Below are positions 7,731 to 14,576 of a DNA stretch of 14,662 bases, one piece after another. Origin of the DNA: JACZST01 sp036985755 (GTDB lineage: Bacteria; Actinomycetota; Acidimicrobiia; Spongiisociales; UBA5794). Below the pieces are notes generated by a model. It ran no database searches. It was not told the DNA's origin and saw only the letters and a program-made list of their open reading frames with translations. Location of the stretch: contig BTQG01000058.1 in NCBI GenBank assembly GCA_036985755.1, positions 1-14,662 on the forward strand. The letters run 5' to 3'. A program made the translations under genes and the position numbers. Numbering within the stretch: the first letter of the stretch is position 1; every line of letters begins with the position of its first letter.

Positions 7731-8366
7731 ATGGATCCGGTAGCCCTCACACCAACCGAACTCGTGCCCGGTCGGCCGTTCACCGACCCCGAGCTGACCA
7801 AGCAGGACCTGTCCATGCTTCACCAGATGCTCACCGATCTGCGCGGTGTGCTAGAGGAGGCGAAGGTGCCCCCGGCGAGGGTCGTGCCCTACCACCAGAT
7901 GGCGTGGCGCGTCGATGGCCACGGCCGGAGGCTCATCATCTGCAATGAGGAGCGCCTCGGGACCCACCCGGATCTCTGCATCGTCGGTTTCTTCGGCGAT
8001 CGAAGGACCGAGATCGACATCTCGCCGCTCGAGGAGGCAAACGCCTCCGTCGTCTCCGAGTTCCCCGACAATCCCGGCATCCTCAGCTATAGCTCGATCA
8101 GCGTCGAGGGTGGTCAATGGGGAAATATGGTTTTGCACGAAGACCCGCGGGACGCCGAGCGGTGGAGAGAGAGCCAAGTGCACGCTCGTGCGGTGGAAAT
8201 GCTCTCCCCCATCCACTATCGGTGTGTGCGGATCCACAACGCCCGGCTCGACGCCCGCCTGTTCGAGGATCCCGACATCGTGGTCCACCGGACGAAGTAC
8301 TTCGACTTCGTGGGCCAACCCGAGTGGCAGGGCGTGCGGACAGTCGCTGAGTCACCGCCTGTCTAA
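7731..8366 (+). CDS. conserved-looking hypothetical protein, 211 residues
   Basis: I do not recognise a named family. Seen: a soluble, acidic, signal-less protein with no transmembrane segment. Striking residues are HQMAWRVDGHGRRLIICNEE (about 55-74, landmark H..AWR), WGNMVLHEDPRDAERWRES in the middle, HARAVEMLSPIHYRCVRIHN, and near the C-terminus HRTKYFDFVGQPEWQGVR. The many His, Trp and Tyr residues with scattered charged pairs would suit a ligand- or cofactor-binding fold, but that is speculation. Start ATG 7731 is the first in frame and sits just after a -10-like element; stop TAA at 8364-8366. It is divergent from the methyltransferase and 127 bases upstream of the binding-protein gene. 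Its position suggests a role in the same methylated-amine pathway, perhaps in handling the substrate or its product. Confidence 0.85.
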   Translation: MDPVALTPTELVPGRPFTDPELTKQDLSMLHQMLTDLRGVLEEAKVPPARVVPYHQMAWRVDGHGRRLIICNEERLGTHPDLCIVGFFGDRRTEIDISPLEEANASVVSEFPDNPGILSYSSISVEGGQWGNMVLHEDPRDAERWRESQVHARAVEMLSPIHYRCVRIHNARLDARLFEDPDIVVHRTKYFDFVGQPEWQGVRTVAESPPV

Positions 8367-8400
8367 ACCTCATCGTCGAGGCCCCTCCCGCCAGATCACA

Positions 8401-8430
8401 TTGCGCCCGCCTGGGGCGGCTCGGTATGGT
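8401..8430 (+). promoter_or_regulatory. candidate promoter of the ABC importer operon
   Basis: TTGCGC (8401-8406) and TATGGT (8425-8430) are separated by 18 bases, fitting TTGnnn / TAnnnT housekeeping-type elements. The predicted start near 8437-8440 leaves a leader of about 55 bases before the binding-protein ATG. A short inverted repeat CCGCC-TGG-GGCGG overlaps the spacer and could be an operator or a remnant terminator of the upstream gene. Not experimentally supported. Confidence 0.4.
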
Positions 8431-8453
8431 GAGGTGAAAGCGGGAGGAGACAG

Positions 8454-8488
8454 GGCGACGTCCGGTCGCCTCCACCGCGAAGGGAGGC
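8454..8488 (+). promoter_or_regulatory. leader with two mutually exclusive hairpins at the ribosome binding site
   Basis: Hairpin A: GGCGAC (8454-8459) with GTCGCC (8465-8470), loop GTCCG. Hairpin B: GCCTCC (8468-8473) with GGAGGC (8483-8488), loop of nine bases, which would hide the ribosome binding site GGGAGG of the ATG at 8494. A and B share 8468-8470, so only one can form. The arrangement resembles a translational switch; no known riboswitch consensus is recognised. A GGAGG at 8443-8447 could also compete for the CCTCC. Confidence 0.35.
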
Positions 8489-8493
8489 AGACC

Positions 8494-10302
8494 ATGAGTG
8501 CCGAGAAGCGAACAATCCGAGAACGCGTAGATGCAATCCGCAGGAAGTCATCACCGATCCAGAATCACTACATCGACGAGTACTCGGCGGGGAAGATCGG
8601 GCGGCGCGAATTCATACGGCGCAGCACCCTGATCGGGATGTCTATCCCGGTGGCCGGGTTCCTGGCCGCGGCATGTACTACCTCCGAGGCAACGACCACC
8701 ACCGCGGCCGGCCAAGTGGCCACGACAACAACGGCGGCAGCGGCCACTACGACCACCCAAGAGGCGATGGAGCCGGTAACGGTTCGCGTCGGGTTGGCGC
8801 CGGGGCCGTCGGTGGGGGTCGAGCCGGTGCTGATCAACGACGAGGCAGGACTCGGGATCTTCGGGCAAACGGCCCAGTATCTGATCTTCTCTGATGACGA
8901 GTTGAATCTCGTGCCCGTTCTTGCGGAGAGCTGGGAGCCCAACGACACGTTAGACGAGTGGACGTTCAAGTTGCGCGAAGGCGTTATGTACAACGACGGT
9001 ACTCCGCTGACGGCAGCCGACGTGGTGGCCACGTTCAACGGCCCGATCGGCTCCGGCAACGCCGGATCCGCATACGGCACGTACGGCGTAACGCCAGGTG
9101 CTGCCGCCGAGGCGGTCGACGACCTCACCGTCAAATTCACCCTCGCGGTACCAAGCGGGTCGTTTCCGTTCTTCGTCAGCTCGGACAATTACAACGCGGG
9201 GATCCTCCCCGAGTCGTTCTGGCAAAGCTACGAGACGGCTGAAGAAGGGGCCATCGGGCCCTATGAACAGAGCTTTATCGGGACCGGCCCCTGGGTCAAC
9301 GAGAGCTACGACCCTGGCGTCTCGGCCGTGTACAACAAGAACCCCAACTACTGGGGAGACAACGCGAGCCAGCCCGACCGCATGGAGGTGGGCTTCTTCG
9401 GCGACGAGGCGGCCATGGTCACTGCTTTCCTGGATGGGCGGCTCGATGTGCTTTACCAACTCAGTGCTACGGCGGGTCAGCAGCTTGCCGACGCCGGCGC
9501 GGCGACGTTGTCGAGCGTGCCGACGGCCAACCATCGCCAGATCTATATGGATACCCGTCCCGGGCAGCCGTTCGGCGACAAGCGGGTCCGCCAGGCGCTG
9601 GCCCTCTCTCTCGACCGCGACCTGTTCATCAAGGGGCTCCTTGGTGGGTTTGGCGTTCTCGGCAACGATCACCCCATCTGGGAGTTCTTCCCGATGTTCA
9701 ATCCGGATGCGGTTCCGCAGAGATCGGTGGACCTCGACGCGGCGAAGGCGTTGATGGCCGACGCCGGGTTTGTCGACGGGTTCAGCGCTCCGCTCGACAC
9801 GTTGCAGATCCAGGAGGTGGAGGATCTCGCGCAGTTGGTGCAAGCGTCGGCGGCACAGATCGGCATCGACCTGTCGCTCAACGTGACCGATTCCGGGACC
9901 TACTACCAGGACTTCTGGTGTTCGTGGCCGTACGAGGGTCCCTGTCAGCCGGGGGCCGTCGCGTCGGTGGGCATCGTCAATTACGGTCACCGCGGCGTGC
10001 CAAACGTCTATCTGAGTTCCCCGCTGAGATCGGGGCTGGACGACCCCCTCGATGCGCAATGGAACGCGTCCCACTGGCAGAACACCGATTACGACGCGCT
10101 CTACAACCAGTGGGTGAGTGCTCCGGACCTCGATGTCCAGCGCCAGCTCTCCGGGGAGATGCAGAAGATCCTGTGGGAAGAGGTGCCGCTCATCCTTCCC
10201 TACTTCAGAGACTTCATCTCGGCGACGGTGCCCGACTTCACCGGGCTCGAGGTGACCGGCATGGGTCACTACGACGTCACACAGGGCTCGTTCTCGGGCT
10301 GA
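8494..10302 (+). CDS. ABC importer substrate-binding lipoprotein, DppA/OppA family (SBP family 5)
   Basis: Extracytoplasmic solute receptor that captures the ligand and delivers it to the two permeases. Seen: 602 residues. A 37-residue hydrophilic N-terminus precedes a twin-arginine-like signal GRREFIRRSTLIG, the hydrophobic stretch IPVAGFLAAA and the lipobox cysteine Cys61. A threonine/alanine-rich linker (about 62-90) leads into the family-5 fold: LAESWEPNDTLDEWTFKLR, GTPLTAADVVATF, GTGPWVNESYDPG, KNPNYWGD and DKRVRQALALSLDRD. Cys476 and Cys484 (FWCSWPYEGPC) could form a disulfide. Start ATG 8494 has GGGAGG six bases upstream. The frame is open back to 7915, but that part overlaps the previous gene. 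It is first of the importer genes and separated from the permease by a strong stem-loop. Family 5 binds peptides, nickel, sugars or opine-like compounds; context suggests an N-methylated ligand, which is inferred. Confidence 0.94.
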   Translation: MSAEKRTIRERVDAIRRKSSPIQNHYIDEYSAGKIGRREFIRRSTLIGMSIPVAGFLAAACTTSEATTTTAAGQVATTTTAAAATTTTQEAMEPVTVRVGLAPGPSVGVEPVLINDEAGLGIFGQTAQYLIFSDDELNLVPVLAESWEPNDTLDEWTFKLREGVMYNDGTPLTAADVVATFNGPIGSGNAGSAYGTYGVTPGAAAEAVDDLTVKFTLAVPSGSFPFFVSSDNYNAGILPESFWQSYETAEEGAIGPYEQSFIGTGPWVNESYDPGVSAVYNKNPNYWGDNASQPDRMEVGFFGDEAAMVTAFLDGRLDVLYQLSATAGQQLADAGAATLSSVPTANHRQIYMDTRPGQPFGDKRVRQALALSLDRDLFIKGLLGGFGVLGNDHPIWEFFPMFNPDAVPQRSVDLDAAKALMADAGFVDGFSAPLDTLQIQEVEDLAQLVQASAAQIGIDLSLNVTDSGTYYQDFWCSWPYEGPCQPGAVASVGIVNYGHRGVPNVYLSSPLRSGLDDPLDAQWNASHWQNTDYDALYNQWVSAPDLDVQRQLSGEMQKILWEEVPLILPYFRDFISATVPDFTGLEVTGMGHYDVTQGSFSG

Positions 10303-10320
10303 GACCATGAGCGTGACACG

Positions 10321-10351
10321 GGGAGGTCTCGCGTGAACCGCGGGATCTCCC
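10321..10351 (+). terminator. 13-bp stem-loop between binding-protein and permease genes
   Basis: 10321-10333 pairs with 10339-10351 over 13 base pairs, including two G-U pairs, around the loop TGAAC. The stem begins 18 bases after the binding-protein stop and is followed by TTGTCGTTACC, only weakly T-rich. Such hairpins after binding-protein genes usually stabilise the upstream message and reduce readthrough into the permeases, giving more receptor than transporter. GAGACC (10301-10306) could pair with GGTCTC (10325-10330) as a competing structure. Confidence 0.6.
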
Positions 10352-10367
10352 TTGTCGTTACCTAATC

Positions 10368-11381
10368 ATGTTGAGGTACATCGCCCGACGCATCGGGCTG
10401 GCCATCATCACGCTGTTCCTCATCACCATCATCGTCTTTGCCGGCACGCAGATCCTGCCGGGCAACGTGGCACAGCGCATTGCCGGTCCGTTCGCCACCG
10501 CGGAACAGATGGAGCAGCTGGCCTATCGCCTCGGCACGGACCGACCGCTCTGGAGCCAATACTCAGACTGGGTCTTCGGATGGCCATGCTCGGCTCGTGA
10601 GACTGACCAATCCGGATGCCCTGCCCTCGGCAGGGGTGGCGCCATCCGCGGCGATCTCGGCACGTCGGCCGCTCTGTCCCGACCCGTGTCCCAGCTCCTC
10701 GGACGGGCCGTGGTCAACTCGGCCAAGCTGGCCGTGGTGGCTTTCGTGATCGTCGTGCCGCTCTCGATACTCGGCGGCGTCGTGGCGGCGCTGCGACGCG
10801 GCAAGCTCACCGACAGGATCATCACCGTGGGTGGGCTCTCGGCAACGGTGATTCCCGAGTTTGTCTCCGGGATCGTCTTGATCCTCGTCTTCGCCATCTG
10901 GCTCGATTGGTTCCCTGGCACGGCGACCGCCCCCCAAGGAGCCGGCTTCTTCGAGCAGCTGTACTACCTGATTCTCCCCGCGATGCCCCTTGTGTTGGTG
11001 TTGTTCGGCTATATCGCCAAGATCACCCGCGCCGGCGTGATCGAGGCGCTCGATGCCGATTACACGAGAACCGCGACGCTGAAAGGCCTTCCTCGGGGAA
11101 GGGTGATCCGCCGCGATGTGCTGCGCAACGCGCTGTTGCCGACCATTGCCGTCGTCGCCTCGCAAGTCGGCTACCTGATCGGGGGCCTCGTCGTCGTCGA
11201 GGTGCTCTTCAACTACCAGGGCATAGGCCGATTGGTGTTCGATGCTTCCAAGAAAGCCGATTTTCCGGTTCTGGCCGGAGCTGTTCTCGTCATAGCACTC
11301 GCCTTTCAGGTCTCCATGCTGCTTGCCGACCTCGCCTACTCCTGGCTCAACCCTCGTATCCGCCTCGGAGCAGAGGAATGA
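10368..11381 (+). CDS. ABC importer permease, DppB/OppB family
   Basis: Inner-membrane subunit of the importer. Seen: 337 residues. An N-terminal transmembrane segment (about 10-28) follows MLRYIARR, and QILPGN is the family landmark. About six hydrophobic segments follow, and the cytoplasmic EAA loop (231-260) contains DYTRTATLKGLPRGRVI and VLRNALLPTI, where the ATPase docks. The first outside loop has an insertion with Cys74 and Cys84 (PCSARETDQSGC) just before GDLGTS, which is longer than in typical DppB and may be disulfide-bonded. Start ATG 10368; the ribosome binding site is weak because the preceding stem-loop occupies the region. The stop overlaps the next gene's ATG as ATGA at 11378-11381, so the two permeases are translationally coupled. 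Confidence 0.95.
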   Translation: MLRYIARRIGLAIITLFLITIIVFAGTQILPGNVAQRIAGPFATAEQMEQLAYRLGTDRPLWSQYSDWVFGWPCSARETDQSGCPALGRGGAIRGDLGTSAALSRPVSQLLGRAVVNSAKLAVVAFVIVVPLSILGGVVAALRRGKLTDRIITVGGLSATVIPEFVSGIVLILVFAIWLDWFPGTATAPQGAGFFEQLYYLILPAMPLVLVLFGYIAKITRAGVIEALDADYTRTATLKGLPRGRVIRRDVLRNALLPTIAVVASQVGYLIGGLVVVEVLFNYQGIGRLVFDASKKADFPVLAGAVLVIALAFQVSMLLADLAYSWLNPRIRLGAEE

Positions 11382-12223
11382 CGATGCCAGCCGTCTCCGG
11401 GTCGCAGCGGTGGAAGGTACTACGGCGTTCGGCCACGTTCTGGGTGGGGCTCGGCATCACCACGATGTGGGTGTTCTTCGCCATCTTCGGTGACTTCATC
11501 GCTCCCTACGATCCGTTGGGGGTTCCCCAGGACATCCTGAACCGTCTCGCGCCGCCCTCTGCCGAGCACTGGTTCGGCACCGACGAGCTGGGCCGCGACG
11601 TGTTATCGAGAGTGATGGCGGGAGCCCGCTCGGTGATGACGATCGCCCTGGCGGCCACCGTCATCGGTACGGTGGTGGGAACGGCAGTCGGGCTGATGGT
11701 TGGCTACTTCGGCGGCATACTCGATGACATCGTTGGACGGATCCTCGATGCGTTTCTGTCGATCCCTCTTGTGATCACCGGCCTGCTGGCCCTCGCCGCA
11801 TTAGGACCCAACACCTTCGGGGTCGTCATCGTCATCGGGCTCGTATTCACCCCACTCATCGCCAAGACCGTGCGCGCCGCTGTGTTGTCCGAGCGTCAGC
11901 TCGACTATGTCACCGCGGCACAGCTCCGTCGTGAGAACTCGTTCTACATCCTGTTCGTTGAGATTCTGCCCAACGTCACCAGCGTGATCGTCGTTGAGTT
12001 CACCGTCCGTCTCGGCTACGCCATATTCACGATTCTTGCGCTCGCCTTTCTCGGCTTCGGAATCGAGCCCTCTGTGCCCGATTGGGGCCTTGCCATCTCA
12101 CAGCACTACAGCTACCTCACAGGAAACGTGTGGTGGCCGGTGCTGTTTCCCGCCCTGGCAATCGCCTCGCTCGTCGTCGGCGTCAACCTCCTCGCCGACG
12201 GCATCAGCCAGGCGGTGGAATAA
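11378..12223 (+). CDS. ABC importer permease, DppC/OppC family
   Basis: Second inner-membrane subunit. Seen: 281 residues. The N-terminal transmembrane segment (about 21-40) is followed by DFIAPYDP and HWFGTDELGRDVLSR (residues 65-79), both diagnostic of the DppC family. Several further hydrophobic segments come before the C-terminal LGFGIEPSVPDWG. The EAA loop (about 177-200: DYVTAAQLRRENSFYI, then ILPN) lacks the usual glycine that follows the EAA alanines, where LRREN is read instead. The frame is open upstream to 10616, but that is a shadow of the other permease. ATG 11378 overlaps the previous stop and has GGAG seven bases upstream; ATG 11384 is a second possibility. The ATPase gene follows after eight bases. 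Confidence 0.94.
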   Translation: MTMPAVSGSQRWKVLRRSATFWVGLGITTMWVFFAIFGDFIAPYDPLGVPQDILNRLAPPSAEHWFGTDELGRDVLSRVMAGARSVMTIALAATVIGTVVGTAVGLMVGYFGGILDDIVGRILDAFLSIPLVITGLLALAALGPNTFGVVIVIGLVFTPLIAKTVRAAVLSERQLDYVTAAQLRRENSFYILFVEILPNVTSVIVVEFTVRLGYAIFTILALAFLGFGIEPSVPDWGLAISQHYSYLTGNVWWPVLFPALAIASLVVGVNLLADGISQAVE

Positions 12224-12231
12224 TGTGATGG

Positions 12232-14259
12232 ATGATGACATCGCAACACGTCCTCGAAGTCGAGAACCTCGCCATCGACTACAAGATCGGTACCGAATGG
12301 AAGACCGCCCTCCGCGACATAGATTTCGCCATCGATGCAGGGGAGTCGTTCGGTCTGGTTGGTGAGTCGGGTTGCGGCAAGACAACCGTGGCGATGGCGA
12401 TCATGCATTACCTGGCGCGCAACGGGAAGGTCAGTGCCGGCTCGATCCGTCTCGCCGGAAGAGATCTCGTTGATCTGAGCTCCGCCGAGCTGCGCGACGT
12501 CCGCGTCAACCAGATCTCGATGGTGTATCAGAACCCGGCGACCGCGCTCAATCCCTCGCTCCGCGTCGGCGTGCAGGTCGCCGACGTCTTCGAGCTGATG
12601 GGCGTGCCCAAAGCAGAGCGCGAGGAGCGGGTCATCGAGATCCTGGAGAAGGTGCAGATCGCCGATCCGGCCCGGGTACTCCGCCGCTATCCGCATCAGA
12701 TGTCCGGCGGGATGTTGCAGCGGGTCGTCATCGCCATGGCCATCGCCTCGGAACCTTCCCTCCTGGTCCTCGACGAGCCCACGACCGGCTTGGACGCCAC
12801 CGTCGAAGCCGAGGTTCTCGATCTGGTGGCGAACCTCCGCCGGGAGATCGGCACCTCTGTGCTGTTCATCAGCCACAGCCTCGCCGTGATCCGCAAGATG
12901 TGTGACCGGGTCGGGGTTCTCTACGCCGGGCGACTCATGGCCGAAGGGCCAGCGGAGAGCATCTTCACCGACCCCCGCCACCCTTACACGGTGGGGCTGC
13001 TGCGATGCCTCCCCACCGCGGGGCTGGGACGAGACGAAGCGACGCTGGACACCATCCCCGGGACCCTCCCGCCGCTCGGTGCCGACATCCAGGGATGTGT
13101 CTACGCAGACCGCTGCGCCATCGCCGAGGACATCTGCAGGGAAGTCGAGCCGGATCTGATCCCACTCCCCGGTCAACGGGTCAGCCGGTGTCACTTCCCC
13201 GATCGCGCCCCCTTCCTTCCCAGGACCGTTGCTCCCGAGCCGGCGCGACGCAACGAAGTCACGAAACCGCTGGTGAAGATCCGCAACACGTCGAAGACAT
13301 TCATGCAGGACGGGCAGCCCGTGTATGCGCTGAGTGAAATCGACCTCACCATTCACGCCGGCGAAACGCTCGCGCTGGTCGGCGAATCAGGGTCGGGCAA
13401 GACCACCTTGGCCAAGGTGCTGCTTGGGATCCACGCCCCTGATGAGGGCTCGGTTATCACCCTCAGCGGTGAGGAGCTGGCGGCCGAAGTGGAGAAACGC
13501 GATCAGGAAGAGGTCCGTGCCGTACAGATGGTGTTCCAGAACCCGGATAGTGCCCTCAACCGGCGACACACCGTGCGCCGGATCATTGGACGGGCGGTAC
13601 AGCGGCTCCGCGGCGGGGGAAAGAGACAGGCCGACGACCGCACCAGGGATCTACTGGAAGAGGTGCGCATGGGCACGGAATACTTCAATGCCAAGCCGCG
13701 CCACCTCTCCGGCGGCCTCAAGCAGCGGGTCGCCATCGCCCGAGCGTTCGCCGGCTCACCAGCTCTCGTCGTCTGTGACGAGCCGACGTCTGCACTCGAC
13801 GTGTCGGTGCAGGCGGCGATCATCAACCTGCTCTCTGAGCTCCAGGCCGAGGAGAACGTCGCCTACCTGTTCATCTCGCACGATCTCGGCGTGGTGCGTT
13901 ACCTGGCAGACAGGGTGGCGGTCATGTATCTGGGAAGGCTCATGGAGGTCGGTTCCGCCGACCGAGTGTTCAACGGACCACACCACCCATATACCGAGGC
14001 GTTGTTGTCGGCCGTCCCAAGCCATGACGAGGATCGCAGGATCAGGCTGAAAGGCGAGATCCCGGCAGCATCAAAGCCGCCGCCCGGCTGCGTGTTCCAG
14101 ACCCGGTGCCCGCGCAAGATCGGCGAAATCTGCGAGACGGAGGAGCCGGCGCTGGAGGAGGTCGCGCCGGGATACAAGATTCGTTGCCACATTCCAGTGG
14201 CGGAGCTGCGCGAGTTGCAGCTCGCAGCTCCCGGGGAGTGGCAAGTCGGTAGTCGGTAG
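12232..14259 (+). CDS. fused tandem ABC importer ATPase (DppD-DppF type)
   Basis: Energy-coupling ATPase with both nucleotide-binding halves in one chain of 675 residues. Half 1: Walker A GESGCGKTT (44-52), Q-loop Gln100, signature MSGGMLQ (157-163), Walker B LLVLDEPT (Glu182), switch His215, then an oligopeptide-HPY tail with cysteines in GCVYADRCAIAEDIC. Half 2: Walker A GESGSGKTT (384-392), Gln436, LSGGLKQR (492-499), VVCDEPT (Glu517), His550, and a second HPY tail GCVFQTRCPRKIGEIC. All catalytic residues are present in both halves, so both should hydrolyse ATP. Start ATG 12232 (a second ATG follows at 12235), with GGTGG upstream. The last residues QVGSR and the TAG stop are encoded by the heptamer repeat, so the C-terminal end has been set by the repeat. 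It completes a full importer with the preceding genes. Confidence 0.95.
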   Translation: MMTSQHVLEVENLAIDYKIGTEWKTALRDIDFAIDAGESFGLVGESGCGKTTVAMAIMHYLARNGKVSAGSIRLAGRDLVDLSSAELRDVRVNQISMVYQNPATALNPSLRVGVQVADVFELMGVPKAEREERVIEILEKVQIADPARVLRRYPHQMSGGMLQRVVIAMAIASEPSLLVLDEPTTGLDATVEAEVLDLVANLRREIGTSVLFISHSLAVIRKMCDRVGVLYAGRLMAEGPAESIFTDPRHPYTVGLLRCLPTAGLGRDEATLDTIPGTLPPLGADIQGCVYADRCAIAEDICREVEPDLIPLPGQRVSRCHFPDRAPFLPRTVAPEPARRNEVTKPLVKIRNTSKTFMQDGQPVYALSEIDLTIHAGETLALVGESGSGKTTLAKVLLGIHAPDEGSVITLSGEELAAEVEKRDQEEVRAVQMVFQNPDSALNRRHTVRRIIGRAVQRLRGGGKRQADDRTRDLLEEVRMGTEYFNAKPRHLSGGLKQRVAIARAFAGSPALVVCDEPTSALDVSVQAAIINLLSELQAEENVAYLFISHDLGVVRYLADRVAVMYLGRLMEVGSADRVFNGPHHPYTEALLSAVPSHDEDRRIRLKGEIPAASKPPPGCVFQTRCPRKIGEICETEEPALEEVAPGYKIRCHIPVAELRELQLAAPGEWQVGSR

Positions 14260-14394
14260 TCGCAAGTCGCAAGTCGCAAGTCGCAAGTCGCAAGTCGCAA
14301 GTCGCAAGTCGCAAGTCGCAAGTCGCAAGTCGCAAGTCGCAAGTCGCAAGTCGCAAGTCGCAAGTCGCAAGTCGCAAGTCGGTAGTCGGTAGTC
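14241..14394 (+). repeat. heptamer tandem array, copy 2 (17 perfect GCAAGTC flanked by GGTAGTC pairs)
   Basis: Perfect 7-base periodicity over 22 units: one GCAAGTC (14241), two GGTAGTC (14248, 14255), seventeen uninterrupted GCAAGTC (14262-14380), and two GGTAGTC (14381, 14388), followed by GGAGTC and the 31-mers. The core differs from the GGTAGTC family at two bases (GT changed to CA). Lack of any mismatch in 17 units suggests very recent expansion or ongoing homogenisation. It starts inside the ATPase reading frame. Confidence 0.97.
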
Positions 14395-14398
14395 GGAG

Positions 14399-14543
14399 TC
14401 CGAAGCGAGCGCAGCGAGCGGTACCGACGTCCGAAGTGAGCGAAGCGAGCGGTACCGACATCCGAAGCGAGCGCAGCGAGCGGTACCGAGTACCGCAGCG
14501 AGCGGTACCGACATCCGAAGCGAGCGCAGCGAGCGGTACCGAC
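14399..14543 (+). repeat. 31-bp tandem repeat, copy 2 (four full-length units and one truncated)
   Basis: Units begin at 14399, 14430, 14461, 14491 (truncated, 23 bases) and 14514. Most match the 31-mer of copy 1. The 14430 unit has GTGAGCGAAGC in place of GCGAGCGCAGC. The 14461 unit ends GAG rather than GACA, and the last unit (14514-14543) lacks its final base. Every unit retains CGGTACCG. The array ends 33 bases before the next start codon, so it lies in the spacer between the ATPase and the flavoenzyme genes. Confidence 0.96.
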
Positions 14544-14576
14544 TACGAGGTACATTGACCCGGCCAAGGAGAGCCC

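Noticed and set aside
7644..7823. 60-residue N-terminal extension of the MttB-family protein
   Set aside because: It would overlap the divergent gene's start and promoter, and it adds a low-similarity segment not expected for the family; ATG 7643 gives normal length.
8437..8496. Glycine riboswitch ahead of the binding-protein gene
   Set aside because: CACCGCGAAGGGAGG loosely recalls the glycine aptamer core, and glycine would fit the pathway. But the closing stem and the conserved 3' portion are missing, and the ATG follows immediately.
8950..10308. Long minus-strand open frame opposite the binding-protein gene
   Set aside because: It is the antisense shadow of a clear family-5 binding protein in high-GC DNA. 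Its translation is Arg/His/Gly-rich with no family motif.
12112..13356. 414-codon minus-strand open frame opposite the ATPase gene
   Set aside because: Antisense shadow of intact Walker A, signature and Walker B motifs on the plus strand; no recognisable domain of its own.
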